Assembly: GCA_035550595.1 (NCBI GenBank)
Contig: DASZOV010000079.1
Coordinates: forward strand, 1-64,000
Length of the DNA: 64,000 nucleotides
Direction: 5' to 3'
Source: CALFMR01 sp035550595
GTDB lineage: Bacteria; Acidobacteriota; Vicinamibacteria; Vicinamibacterales; SCN-69-37
Positions within the stretch are counted from its first letter, which is position 1, and each line of letters starts with the position of its first letter. Below, one piece after another: positions 7,960 to 16,949 of this stretch. The notes under the pieces are model-generated. The model was not told the origin of the DNA. It did no database searches and worked only from the letters and a program-made list of their open reading frames with translations. Both the position numbers and the translations under genes were made by a program.

Positions 7960-7983
7960 CTCGGGAAGCCCTCCGGCGGCCCG

Positions 7984-10821
7984 TCACGACGGGACCGCCA
8001 ATGTCTGTGGCGCGGCTTGTCGGATGCGCGTCCGCAGCCACGTGCGCTGGCGTGCGTTTCGGGCCTCGACGCTCCGAAGATCCCGCTCCAGATCGCGATC
8101 CCCAAGGGCGCGCGCCCCCTGAATCAGCACCTCCACCGAGATCGTGCTTTCGTTCACCATCAGCCAGAGATCGTGCAGGTCGCGCAGCAAGCCGAAGCCG
8201 TTCTGTGACCGTCCGATCGAGAGCGCGCGTTCGAGCGCCTCCGGTTCGCCCTCGTGCCGCTCGTCATATCTCGCGACGTGGGACCGGACGACGGCCGCGT
8301 TCTCACGCGACCATGTCGTGAAGAGCGCGCTCTGTGGGCCAATGTCCGGTGTCCCTGGATGGCTGGTGCAGAGCGTCTCCCAGCCGCGGATCATCAGCGT
8401 CTCGTTTGCCAGGAGTAGTCCGATGTAGTCAGCGATGTACGGCCGGCTCTGGCGTGCGTCCCCGTCCTCGGGCGCCTCGCGCTTGATCCCCACGGGTTGC
8501 GGCAGCGCCTTGCCGTCTGCCTTCTCCAACCTGACGGCGGCGTACTTGAAATGCGGCTGTTTGCTGACCGGGTCCCATTCGTAGAGGGTCAGTTCGTTCG
8601 CCGCGCGAGGCCGGCCGGGATCATCCCAATAGCCGTAGTGGAAGGGCATGAACAGCGTGCCCGGCTCGATCGCGCCGATCCGTGCCGGCGCCTCCGCGAC
8701 GCCGCGACGGGACGTGACCCGCAACATCTCGCCATCGACGATGCCAAGCCGGTGCGCATCGTCTTCGCTGACTTGGATGAACGCGTCGGGCGCCGCGTTT
8801 CGGAGTGCCTTGGCGCGTCCAGTTTTGGTGCGGGTGTGGAAGTGGTAGACGATGCGTCCGGTGGTCAGGTAGAACGGATATGCCTCGTCGGGCGCTTCCA
8901 TCGGTGGGACGTATTCGACGGCGCGCAGAAAGGCGCGCCCGTTTGGCCGTTTCGCGATGTAGTCGTCCGGTGCGATCTCGGCCCCGGTCACCAAATCGTG
9001 TCCATAGCTTTCGCAGTAGTCTGGATCGGTCGGGAACTCGAGATCGGTGTAATACCGGGTTGAACCGTCCGGGTGCTTGTCGTTGCACGGCCAGGGAATG
9101 CCCGAGCCACCGGTGAGCTTCTCGTAGCTGAGGCCGGAGTAGTCGCAGGGGCGGCCGCGCGAGCACTCGCGCCAGGCATTGAACGCGTCCTCGGCATCGG
9201 TCCATTTGATGAGCGGCGCGCCGTCCTTGTCGCGGAAGTCCATGCGCCGGGCGAAGTCGAGAAAGATATCGAGATCGGATCGTGCTTCCCCCGGTGGCTC
9301 GATGGCCTTGTGGTTGAGATGCACGACGCGGTCGACATTGGTCGAGCAGCCGGTTTTTTCCCCCCACATCGCCGCCGGGAGCACCACGTCCGCCATGGCG
9401 GCGGTTTCACTCATGAAGACGTCCTGCACGATCACGAACGCGCCACGCGTGCACAGGTCCGCGCGCAGTCGATTCAAATCCGGAATGGAGACGGCCGGAT
9501 TGGTGCCGACAATCCACAGGACCCGGATCGATCCGGTTTGGACGTAATCGAAGATCTGGAGCGCGTGAGTCGGCGGCCCCCAGTTCGGCAGCGTGGCCGG
9601 ATCCACGTTCCAGAGTCTCGCGATCGCCTCGACATGGTGCGGGTTGTCGAAGTTGCGAAACCCCGGCAAGTCTCCGCCCGAGCCAACCTCGCGGCTGTTC
9701 TGGGCCGTCGGCTGCCCGTTCATCTGGAAAATGCCGCAGCCCGCGCGGCCGATGCGGCCAAGGACCAGATTGACGTTGTTGACCTGCACAGCGGCGGCCG
9801 TGCCCTGGTTCGACTGGTAGACACCCTGCAAGCAGGTCGAGAGCAACATGCGCGAACGGCCGATCATCTCAGCCGCCTGTCGCAGGTGGTCGGCAGGGAT
9901 CTGCGCGATCTCGGCGACCCGTTCGGGCGTATAGCTGGCCACCGTACGCGTCAGCTCGTCGAACCCGAGGGTGTGCGCATCGATGAAGGCGCGATCGGCA
10001 TACCCTTGCTCGATCAACTGCTGGATCAGGCCGTTCAACACGGCGACATTGGTGCCGAGTCGCGGCTGGATGTGCAGGTCGGCCTCGGCAGCCGTCGCCG
10101 TGCGACGGGGATCGATCACGATCATCCGCGACGACGTCCCGGAGCGGCGCCGGTCCAGGACCCGAGCCCACAGTACAGTCGCCGTCGCGGCCGGGTCGTG
10201 GCCGACGAGCAGGAAACAGTCCGTGACGTCGACGTCTTCGTACGTGCCGGGCTGGCCATCGGACCCGAAGGTTTCTTTCAGCGCCGCGCCCGCCGTTGCG
10301 GTGCACAGGCGCGTATTGCCGTCAATGTGCAGCGTGCCGAGCCCGGCCATTCTGATCACGTTGAGCGTGTAGTTCTCTTCGGCGAAGAGCTGGCCCGAGG
10401 TGTAGAAGCCGATCGCGCCCGCGGTGTACTCCTGCTTCGCCTCCTTCATCCGGCGCACGATCATCTGCATCGCGTCGTCCCAGCTTGCGGGCTCGAGCGT
10501 ATCGCCACGGCGAATCAGCGGACGCGTCAGCCGGTCCGGGCTGGCATTGACGGCCCAACTGTACAAACCCTTCGGACCCAGCCGGCCGCGATTGACGACG
10601 TCCACCTCGCGTCCGCGCACGCCGACGATGCGTCCGCCGGGCTGGTCGTCCTTGACGCCGATGTCGAGGCCGCATCCGTTGGAGCAGAGGAAGCAGGACG
10701 CCTGAACCCAACGATCGGGCGTTTCCTCGACGTTGTAATCGACCCGGGTCGGCCAGCGTGAACCGACGGACGGCGTGCGTGGTCCCCAGATGTCGGCGAT
10801 GCTGTCACGTGTACTGGCCAC
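7984..10821 (-). CDS. Molybdopterin oxidoreductase with a helical C-terminal extension
   Basis: 945 residues. The N-terminus carries the Fe-S motif (Cys43-x2-Cys46-x3-Cys50), but the usual fourth Cys position in the N-x-G-x-L-C-P-K-G segment is Gly82 (RGRLGPKGLYSW). The body has the bis-MGD domain features of the nitrate reductase/formate dehydrogenase superfamily (VLWIVGTNPAVS, VVLPAAMWGEKTG, a molybdopterin-dinucleotide-binding domain with LTTGRIVYHFHTRT). About 160 C-terminal residues (after ~785) lie beyond that domain and look like a helical bundle: ADYIGLLLANETLMIRGWETL, a His-rich middle and DLHDLWLMVNESTISVEVL, reminiscent of ferritin-like folds. The final residues are QTLAVPS. The substrate is unknown. 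The encapsulin gene lies 46 bases upstream on the same strand. Confidence 0.88.
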   Translation of the reverse strand: MASTRDSIADIWGPRTPSVGSRWPTRVDYNVEETPDRWVQASCFLCSNGCGLDIGVKDDQPGGRIVGVRGREVDVVNRGRLGPKGLYSWAVNASPDRLTRPLIRRGDTLEPASWDDAMQMIVRRMKEAKQEYTAGAIGFYTSGQLFAEENYTLNVIRMAGLGTLHIDGNTRLCTATAGAALKETFGSDGQPGTYEDVDVTDCFLLVGHDPAATATVLWARVLDRRRSGTSSRMIVIDPRRTATAAEADLHIQPRLGTNVAVLNGLIQQLIEQGYADRAFIDAHTLGFDELTRTVASYTPERVAEIAQIPADHLRQAAEMIGRSRMLLSTCLQGVYQSNQGTAAAVQVNNVNLVLGRIGRAGCGIFQMNGQPTAQNSREVGSGGDLPGFRNFDNPHHVEAIARLWNVDPATLPNWGPPTHALQIFDYVQTGSIRVLWIVGTNPAVSIPDLNRLRADLCTRGAFVIVQDVFMSETAAMADVVLPAAMWGEKTGCSTNVDRVVHLNHKAIEPPGEARSDLDIFLDFARRMDFRDKDGAPLIKWTDAEDAFNAWRECSRGRPCDYSGLSYEKLTGGSGIPWPCNDKHPDGSTRYYTDLEFPTDPDYCESYGHDLVTGAEIAPDDYIAKRPNGRAFLRAVEYVPPMEAPDEAYPFYLTTGRIVYHFHTRTKTGRAKALRNAAPDAFIQVSEDDAHRLGIVDGEMLRVTSRRGVAEAPARIGAIEPGTLFMPFHYGYWDDPGRPRAANELTLYEWDPVSKQPHFKYAAVRLEKADGKALPQPVGIKREAPEDGDARQSRPYIADYIGLLLANETLMIRGWETLCTSHPGTPDIGPQSALFTTWSRENAAVVRSHVARYDERHEGEPEALERALSIGRSQNGFGLLRDLHDLWLMVNESTISVEVLIQGARALGDRDLERDLRSVEARNARQRTWLRTRIRQAAPQTLAVPS

Positions 10822-10867
10822 TTGATCCTCCTCAATCCGACTCTGATGGCTCCTCCGACGTCTCGGC

Positions 10868-11677
10868 TTACCGCCCGTCTCCAGGAACGAGCGATACCGC
10901 TGCCTCCGCCGTTAGTACCCGGAACGTGAAGGTTTCGAGGAAGTACAGTTCGACGGCCGTGTCGGAGTGACGCGCGTATCCAATCGAGAGATCCAGCCCG
11001 AGCGTCAACTCGAAATCGCCACCTCGGGTCGTGAGCACGAGTCCGCCCTCGATGGCGGGTGCCCAGATGACCTCGCCGTCCACGAGGCGCTCGATATGGT
11101 GAAAGACCGGGTAGCCCTCGTCGCTTCCTCCGCTGGCGGCCGTGTACGCGTCGCCGCCGAGTATGAGCGCATACGGGCCGTCGACGCCCGCGAGCCGCAA
11201 TCGGCTCACGGCTTGCGCGATCGCGTCCGGGTACCGTTTGACACTCGACGGAAGGACGACGGGGGCATGGCTGCTGGCGCCGCGAATGCCCTGAATCTCC
11301 GCCGCGGCATAGCCATCGACGACGGCACGATCTTCGGCGAACGCGATCGTGCGTGCCGCTTCCTTCAGGGGCGACCAATCGGAATCCGTCGCGCCGCGCT
11401 CCACGTCGTCAATGGCTTGTCGCGTGAGCTCGAACGGCACTCGCAACTCCACGATGGCACGCGCGTCGCGCAGGAAAGCGCGGATGTCGTTACGGTCAGC
11501 CTGAATCTCGTCCCCGTGACCAGTGTCGACCGCTGCGAGTCCGAGCCCTTTCGGCTCGGGCACGTCGACCACACGGCGCGCCGCCAGGTGGCGCTTGAGC
11601 GTGCGGGACGCCTCCTGCTCGATTTGAGCCCAGGCGCCAGCGGAGATGGGCGCGAGTTCGCGATGGAGATTGTTCAT
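10868..11677 (-). CDS. Encapsulin nanocompartment shell protein (family 1)
   Basis: 269 residues, the usual length for this HK97-fold family. The N-terminus MNNLHRELAPIS...AWAQIEQEA, the segment RTLKRHLAARRVVDVPEP, the central YPVFHHIERLVDGEVIWAPAI and the C-terminal ETFTFRVLTAEAAVSL are typical of linocin/encapsulin proteins. It would assemble into a protein shell that stores or isolates a cargo enzyme. The usual cargo genes (DyP peroxidase, ferritin-like protein, hemerythrin) are absent nearby; the next gene on the strand is the molybdoenzyme with a ferritin-like-looking tail, which is therefore the cargo candidate. No clear promoter was seen; the upstream 260 bases hold a dyad at 11940-11960. 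Confidence 0.92.
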   Translation of the reverse strand: MNNLHRELAPISAGAWAQIEQEASRTLKRHLAARRVVDVPEPKGLGLAAVDTGHGDEIQADRNDIRAFLRDARAIVELRVPFELTRQAIDDVERGATDSDWSPLKEAARTIAFAEDRAVVDGYAAAEIQGIRGASSHAPVVLPSSVKRYPDAIAQAVSRLRLAGVDGPYALILGGDAYTAASGGSDEGYPVFHHIERLVDGEVIWAPAIEGGLVLTTRGGDFELTLGLDLSIGYARHSDTAVELYFLETFTFRVLTAEAAVSLVPGDGR

Positions 11678-11939
11678 GGCGTCTTCTGCGCCCTTCTGTG
11701 GGTCGATGGTTACAACGAGTAAAGATGGCGGCCTGCGTGAGGCGAGCGATGACGGCTTCGGGGACGGCCGACGACATGTGCGCTACACGTGGTTCCGCGG
11801 CGCGCGGCCGTTGCCGCCGCTGTATCCCGGCGGCCAGAAGAATACTCGCAGGCCGTGATTCGAGGTCGATCGTTCGACAGTCGTCAGGTGTCCCAGAATC
11901 TCTCGACGCCTTCAGTGAATCACGTTGTCCGTCGATGCT

Positions 11940-11960
11940 CAATGGACAAATCGTCCATTG
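11940..11960. promoter_or_regulatory. Perfect dyad CAATGGAC-N5-GTCCATTG, possible operator
   Basis: An 8-bp perfect inverted repeat with a 5-base spacer lies in the gap between the encapsulin gene and the HdeD-like remnant. GGACAAA recurs at 11966-11972. The symmetry suggests a dimeric regulator site, possibly for transcription toward the encapsulin gene, but no regulator is identified. Confidence 0.35.
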
Positions 11961-12013
11961 GCTGCGGACAAAATGACCATCATGCGAGATGGCGTCGGCA
12001 TCAAGGAGTACGG

Positions 12014-12112
12014 CGGACGAAGCGGTGGTGGGCCGCGTTGCTCGCCGGCCTCGTCAGCGTTGGCGCGGGCGTCATCACCTTCGTCATCCCCGGACTGACG
12101 TGGCCGTTCTTG
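12014..12112 (+). pseudogene. HdeD/DUF308-like membrane protein remnant
   Basis: The reading frame gives RTKRWWAALLAG...VGAGVITFVIPGLT, matching the first membrane hairpin of HdeD-family acid-resistance proteins (WW-x-LLxG, a GAG turn, then FxxPGLT). After that the frame degenerates and stops at 12184. A candidate start ATG at 11973 lies in another frame. Full family members have about 180 residues and six helices, so this is a broken fragment. The rest of the 11678-12403 gap holds no gene I can support. Confidence 0.5.
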
Positions 12113-12403
12113 ATGATGCGGACCTTTCCTGACGCTGCGGCTCTTGCTGTCGTCGAATCGGCGGGCTTTGGCTCTGTAGGTTAGTTATGTCCTCGTCTAC
12201 CGAACTTAGTTCCAGCAGCCATTGAGTCAAGGCGAGTCGTTGCGTTTCAAGACTTGCGATGTGCGTCCCAGCGCGGCCGTTGCGTAGCGCACCTCTTGGC
12301 TCGCACGGAAAGGCACTGATAGGCGCCCCGACGGGCTTGCTACCGCTGATATCGCCTCGATCGGAGCCCCGAGAAATCGCCGCCGGCAGCCGAGAAGCAC
12401 CTC

Positions 12404-12423
12404 AATTGAGATCGTTCTCATTT
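12404..12423. promoter_or_regulatory. Fur box upstream of the FecI-type sigma gene
   Basis: AATTGAGATCGTTCTCATTT contains the perfect dyad TGAGA-TCGT-TCTCA and resembles the AATGAGAAT..ATTCTCATT form of Fur boxes. It sits 90 bases before the sigma factor start. Iron-loaded Fur bound here would repress the sigma gene, as in fecIR-type systems. Confidence 0.6.
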
Positions 12424-12512
12424 TTCGCGTATGATAATTCCGACCAAATTGGTCGGCTGAACCGCGGGCCGGTGAACCGGGGCTGCCGACCCCTCGCGAC
12501 CTCGGCCAGACC

Positions 12513-13049
12513 ATGAGCGAACCACCCGCCCACGCCTCCGACGCCCTGGAGACCGCGTACGAACGCCTCGCCGCCCGTCTCTACCGGACCCACCATGATT
12601 CGCTGGTCAACTACGCCGGCCGATTGTCGCGCGATCGCTCCTGGGCCGAGGACATCGTGCATGACGCCTGGCTGCGTCTCGACCGGCAGACCGACAGGAC
12701 CGCGATCGAAGAACCGCTGGCCTATCTCCGCAGCATCATCCGGAACCTGGTCTTCGCGAAAGCGAGGCGGCCGGCCATCGAGACGGCCGTCGCGACCGAG
12801 GAGATCAGCGACTTCGCGGACGACCGCCCATCGGTGGAAACGCAGTTAATCGCACGGCAGACGATGGATCTCGTGCTCGACGCCATTGAGGCGATGCCCG
12901 AACGCCAGCAAGCCGCCATCAAGATGTATCATTTCGGCGGGTTGAAGCTCCGCGAGGTCGCCGAGCGTCTCGGACTCTCCGTCTCCCACACCCATAGCCT
13001 CATCGTCGAGGGCATGAAAGTCTGCAATCGGCGCCGGCAGGGACGCTGA
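12513..13049 (+). CDS. fecI: ECF RNA polymerase sigma factor, FecI family
   Basis: 178 residues with sigma region 2 (SLVNYAGRLSRDRSWAEDIVHDAWLRL, promoter melting and core binding) and region 4 (MPERQQAAIKMYHFGGLKLREVAERLGLSVSHTHSLIVEGM, -35 recognition). Followed by fecR and an STN-type TonB receptor, it fits the surface-signalling class: ligand-loaded receptor signals through FecR to release this sigma. A Fur box upstream suggests iron repression. Two near-identical promoter-like repeats (13075 and 14221) are its likely targets. The ATG at 12513 has no strong Shine-Dalgarno. Confidence 0.93.
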   Translation: MSEPPAHASDALETAYERLAARLYRTHHDSLVNYAGRLSRDRSWAEDIVHDAWLRLDRQTDRTAIEEPLAYLRSIIRNLVFAKARRPAIETAVATEEISDFADDRPSVETQLIARQTMDLVLDAIEAMPERQQAAIKMYHFGGLKLREVAERLGLSVSHTHSLIVEGMKVCNRRRQGR

Positions 13050-13074
13050 TTCCAGTCGCCGCGGCCCGCTGACC

Positions 13075-13108
13075 GGAAAAGACCGCTCGTCGAGCATCTC
13101 TCCTTATA
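13075..13108 (+). promoter_or_regulatory. FecI-type promoter before fecR
   Basis: GGAAAA (13075-13080), 20 bases, TCCTTATA (13101-13108). The same block, including CGAGCATC in the spacer and GACC before GGAAAA, recurs upstream of the receptor gene. E. coli fecA uses GGAAAT/TCCTTT elements, which these resemble. Confidence 0.65.
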
Positions 13109-13245
13109 TGGGGGCTCAAGGACTGGCGGTGATTCCGTGCGTCTGCCGACTTGCCGGTCCCTATGAGTCCATTGCCGCTCTTTGCCATCCCGGACGTTGC
13201 TTCCGAACCGTCGGAGAATCGGTCCCGCGCGGAGCCTCTCAGGTC

Positions 13246-14199
13246 ATGACGCAGGATGAGCGGACGCCGGAAACCGAAGCGGCCGAGTGGGTGATCGCCC
13301 TCCGGGAAGAGCCCGATGACCGGGCACTGCGCGCGCGGTTCACGGCGTGGCTCGAGGCCGATCCGCATCACGCGGAAGCCTGGGCGGAGATGGACGAGAC
13401 GGTCCGCATCATCGAAAGCGCGCCGCCTGAGCGCCGGACGTACGACCTGCCGGCGCCCGTCAAACGTCTCGACCGGCGCTGGAGGTGGGGATGGACGGCC
13501 GCCGCGGCGGCGTTTGTCGTCCTGGTCCTGATCGCGGGACCGATGATCAGCCTGCGCCTGAAGGCCGATCATTTCTCTGGCGTTGGGAAGGTCGAGAACG
13601 TCGCGCTCGCCGACGGCTCGGTCGTCGAGCTCGGGCCGGAGAGCGCGATTGCCGTCGACTACCGCTCGGATGCCCGCCTGGTCCGGCTGCTCTCCGGCCA
13701 GGCGATGTTCGAAGTCGCGCCCGATCCAGCACGTCCGTTTCGCGTCGCCGCGGGGCACATCACGGCGACCGCGCTGGGCACCGGCTTCGACGTGCGGATG
13801 ATCGGCGAGCGGACCAGTGTCGCCGTCCGGCATGGCCGGGTCCGTGTCCAGGACGAAGGCGCCACGCCCACCCTCACCCGCGAACTCGGCGCCGGCGAGT
13901 GGGTGCGCTTCGCTCCCGATCGCCCAATGGAAGAAGGTGCCGGGGCAGCGGAGATCGTCGGCGCCTGGCGCTCGGGCACGATCCCCATCAGGAACCGCCC
14001 GATCGCGGAAGCCATCGACGAAGCGCGCCCCTGGTTTCGCGGCCGGATCGTCCTGGCCGATCGCGCCCTCGGCGAGCGCCTCGTCACCGGTACCTACGAC
14101 TTTCGCGACCCCGCGCACAGTCTCGCGCTCATCGTCGCGCCGTACGGCGGCCAGATCCGGCGGATCACGCCCTGGTTGCTCGTCGTCACCGGCCCCTAG
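13246..14199 (+). CDS. fecR: Anti-sigma/sigma-regulator FecR
   Basis: 317 residues. The cytoplasmic N-terminus has the DUF4880/FecR pattern (EAAEWVIALREEPDD, FTAWLEADPHHAEAWAEMDE), there is one membrane helix (~85-105, WTAAAAAFVVLVLIAGPM), and then the periplasmic FecR domain (VALADGSVVELGPESAI, VRLLSGQAMFEVAPDPARPF, ALGTGFDVRM) and a C-terminal STN-like part. It binds the sigma factor inside and the receptor signalling domain outside, relaying ligand occupancy. I start at the ATG at 13246, which gives the standard N-terminus; in-frame sequence back to 13108 contains the promoter repeat and is unlikely to be coding. Confidence 0.92.
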   Translation: MTQDERTPETEAAEWVIALREEPDDRALRARFTAWLEADPHHAEAWAEMDETVRIIESAPPERRTYDLPAPVKRLDRRWRWGWTAAAAAFVVLVLIAGPMISLRLKADHFSGVGKVENVALADGSVVELGPESAIAVDYRSDARLVRLLSGQAMFEVAPDPARPFRVAAGHITATALGTGFDVRMIGERTSVAVRHGRVRVQDEGATPTLTRELGAGEWVRFAPDRPMEEGAGAAEIVGAWRSGTIPIRNRPIAEAIDEARPWFRGRIVLADRALGERLVTGTYDFRDPAHSLALIVAPYGGQIRRITPWLLVVTGP

Positions 14200-14220
14200 A
14201 AAAAATCTTTCGGCACGACC

Positions 14221-14254
14221 GGAAAAACCGCATCGCCGAGCATCCCTCCTTATA
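14221..14254 (+). promoter_or_regulatory. FecI-type promoter before the TonB receptor
   Basis: GGAAAA (14221-14226), 20 bases, TCCTTATA (14247-14254), only 22 bases after the fecR stop and 55 before the receptor ATG. It matches the repeat at 13075-13108 in both boxes, in spacing and in the CGAGCATC spacer core. Confidence 0.7.
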
Positions 14255-14308
14255 GGGGCGCTCGCGTCGCGGGTGCCCGTGTCTTCTTCCCCTTACGGAG
14301 ATGCGCGG

Positions 14309-16897
14309 ATGAACGGGTATGTGCTGACGGAACGGTCTACGGGGCGGCGCGCGGCGGTGTGCGGCGCGTGGCTCCTCATGGTGTTGGCCCTCGGAGGGAT
14401 CTCGCCCGCGCCGCTCCTGGCGCAGACCACGACGGCCGCCCCGCGCACGTTCGATATTCCCGCTCAGCCGCTGCGAGAAGCGCTGCTGCTGTTCGGCCAG
14501 CAGTCCGGCCTGCAGGTGACCGCACAAGGTCCGCTCGTCGAGGCCAAGACGAGCACCGCGATCGCGGGCGAATTCACGCCCGCTGCAGCACTCGGACAGT
14601 TGCTCACGGGGACGGGCCTGACCTTCCGCTTCAACGGCGCCGACGCCGTCGAGATCGAACTCGCGCCGCAAAGTTCGGACAGTGCGGTTCAACTCGGGCC
14701 GGTGCGGGTTGGCGGCGAGAGCGCGGCCTCCGGCATTCCGCCCAGCGTCACGAGCAGCGATCCCGAGGCCACCGAAGGCACCGGCGCGTACACGCCTGTC
14801 GCCACCCGTTCGGCCACGGGCCTGCCGCTGTCGCTGCGCGAGACGCCGCAGTCGGTGACCGTGATCACATCGCAGCAGCTCGAGGACCGAGGCATCACCG
14901 GGCTGGCGGACGCGATGGAGACGACGACCGGCGTGCGCGTGGTGGCCTCCGATTTCACGCGGCCCACGCTGTACTCGCGCGGGCTGGCGGTTTCCAATCT
15001 GCAAGTGGATGGCCACCCCATGTTTTCGGGCGGGCAGGGGTTGTCCAGCATCCAGAGCGACAACATGATCGCCTACGACCGCATTGAGGTGCTGCGCGGC
15101 GCCAACGGTCTGCTGACGGGACCGGGCGATCCCTCGGGCACGGTCACGATGATACGCAAGCGCCCGACGCGCGAATTCCAAGCCCACGGCCAGGCCAGCC
15201 TGGGAAGCTGGAACAACCCGGCGGGCGAAGCCGACGTTTCGGGCCCGCTCACTTCCAGCGGCGCTGTGCGCGGCCGCGTGGCGGGCGGACTCTACGACAG
15301 TGACAACTTCATCGAACACTCCGGGCGCAACGGCAAGGCCTTGCTGGCGGTCGTGGAGGCAGATCTGACGCCGCACACCGTAGCGCGTGTGGGCTATCAG
15401 TATGACCAGTACAAGATAGAAGGCCTCGGGTTTTCGTCCGCTGTGCCTCTGTGGTTCAGCAATGGGCAGCCCTACAACGCGCCGCGCTCGCTGAATCGAG
15501 AAGGTCCGCGCGACAACGTCACCGACCAGCGTGCACGCAGTCTGTACGCGGGGCTGGAGCACGAGTTCGGCAACAACTGGGCAATCCAGGGCACGGTCGA
15601 TCTCTCGCGCCGCAAAAGATCGCGCGACCCAGGCGTGTTCTACATGTCGATCCCCACTTACCCCGACCCGAGCGGACTCGGGGCCACCCTCAACACCGAT
15701 GTGCCCTATCCGGTCGACGACCGCCAGTGGGCCTACAACGTCGACGCTCAGGGGCCTGTGACTCTGTTTGGCCGGGAACATCAGCTCATCGTCGGCGCTA
15801 CTGGTTGGGACCAGACGCGGCGAGTCGACGATGAGCTGTCGGATATATCCGGCCAACCCCCGGCGGATTTTGTCGCGACCTATCCGACGCCGAGCGCAAC
15901 GGACTGGAGCCTGCCCTATCCGTCCTGGCTCACCGGGTTTCCGCGCAGCAAGCAGTACACCGCGCAGCATGGCGCCTTCGCCGCCGCGCGCTGGAATCTC
16001 GCCGATTCGCTCAAGCTCATCACCGGTGCGCGCGTGACGAACTGGAAGACCTCGACGGACCTCTACGACGGCCAGACCGGCGTGCTGACGCAGGCCGACT
16101 CCGGCGCCTACTCCGTGCGTCGCGAGATCACACCCTACGTGGGTGCCGTGTGGGATTTCCATCCCAACCTTTCGGCCTATGCCAGCTATGCCGACATCTT
16201 CAAGCCGCAGAACCTGTACGACGCCGATGACAACCTGCTCCAGCCTATCGTCGGCAAGAACTACGAAGTGGGTCTGAAGGGCGAGTTCCTGGACAAGCAG
16301 CTCAACGCCTCGCTGGCGGTCTTCCGCATGGTGCAGGACAACCTCGGCGAGCGCGATCCCAATTTTCCCGACGACTACGAGACGCCCGGCGGCAATACGC
16401 CGTACCGCTCAGCCGGCAAGGGCATCACCACCAATGGCTTCGAGGCGGAAATCTCCGGCGCGTTGCGGCCGGGGTGGAACAGCCAAGCGGGCTACACCTA
16501 CGCCAAGTCGACGAAGGCCACGGGGGAGCCCTACAACCCCGACCTGCCCGTACACCTGCTGCGCGTGTTTACCACGTACGAGTTTCAGGGGCATTTGTCG
16601 GGCGTGACGCTCGGCATTGGTGGCAGTTGGAACAGTTCCATCTCGAGGGTGATGCAACGTCCCACGGGAGCATATAAGGCCAATGGCCAGCCCGTGACAG
16701 CCGACTATGAATTCCGCCAGGGCAGTGTCCTGCCTCTCGCGGCCATGGCGCGCTATCGAGTCACGTCCAAGCTTTCGCTGCTGCTGAATGTGGACAACCT
16801 CTTGGACCAGAACTACTACAACACGGCCTCTTCTTCTTCCGGCCCCACCTACGCCACGCCGCGTCGCTGGCGCGCCACGCTGAGGTATCAATTTTGA
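14309..16897 (+). CDS. TonB-dependent siderophore receptor with STN signalling domain
   Basis: 862 residues. Signal peptide (LLMVLALGGISPAPLLAQ), then an STN signalling domain (TFDIPAQPLREALLLFGQQSGL...), a plug domain (LPLSLRETPQSVTVITSQQLEDRG, VDGHPM, GANGLLTGPGDPSGTVTMIRKRP) and a 22-strand barrel ending in RRWRATLRYQF with terminal Phe for BAM insertion. This is the FhuE/FpvA-like ferric siderophore class that both imports ligand and signals to FecR. Start: the ATG at 14309 precedes the signal peptide; earlier in-frame codons overlap fecR. The ligand cannot be told from sequence. Confidence 0.94.
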   Translation: MNGYVLTERSTGRRAAVCGAWLLMVLALGGISPAPLLAQTTTAAPRTFDIPAQPLREALLLFGQQSGLQVTAQGPLVEAKTSTAIAGEFTPAAALGQLLTGTGLTFRFNGADAVEIELAPQSSDSAVQLGPVRVGGESAASGIPPSVTSSDPEATEGTGAYTPVATRSATGLPLSLRETPQSVTVITSQQLEDRGITGLADAMETTTGVRVVASDFTRPTLYSRGLAVSNLQVDGHPMFSGGQGLSSIQSDNMIAYDRIEVLRGANGLLTGPGDPSGTVTMIRKRPTREFQAHGQASLGSWNNPAGEADVSGPLTSSGAVRGRVAGGLYDSDNFIEHSGRNGKALLAVVEADLTPHTVARVGYQYDQYKIEGLGFSSAVPLWFSNGQPYNAPRSLNREGPRDNVTDQRARSLYAGLEHEFGNNWAIQGTVDLSRRKRSRDPGVFYMSIPTYPDPSGLGATLNTDVPYPVDDRQWAYNVDAQGPVTLFGREHQLIVGATGWDQTRRVDDELSDISGQPPADFVATYPTPSATDWSLPYPSWLTGFPRSKQYTAQHGAFAAARWNLADSLKLITGARVTNWKTSTDLYDGQTGVLTQADSGAYSVRREITPYVGAVWDFHPNLSAYASYADIFKPQNLYDADDNLLQPIVGKNYEVGLKGEFLDKQLNASLAVFRMVQDNLGERDPNFPDDYETPGGNTPYRSAGKGITTNGFEAEISGALRPGWNSQAGYTYAKSTKATGEPYNPDLPVHLLRVFTTYEFQGHLSGVTLGIGGSWNSSISRVMQRPTGAYKANGQPVTADYEFRQGSVLPLAAMARYRVTSKLSLLLNVDNLLDQNYYNTASSSSGPTYATPRRWRATLRYQF

Positions 16898-16949
16898 TCA
16901 GACGATAGGCCCGCATACTCCGCACGGTTTGCCAAAGGGGTTTTGAACC

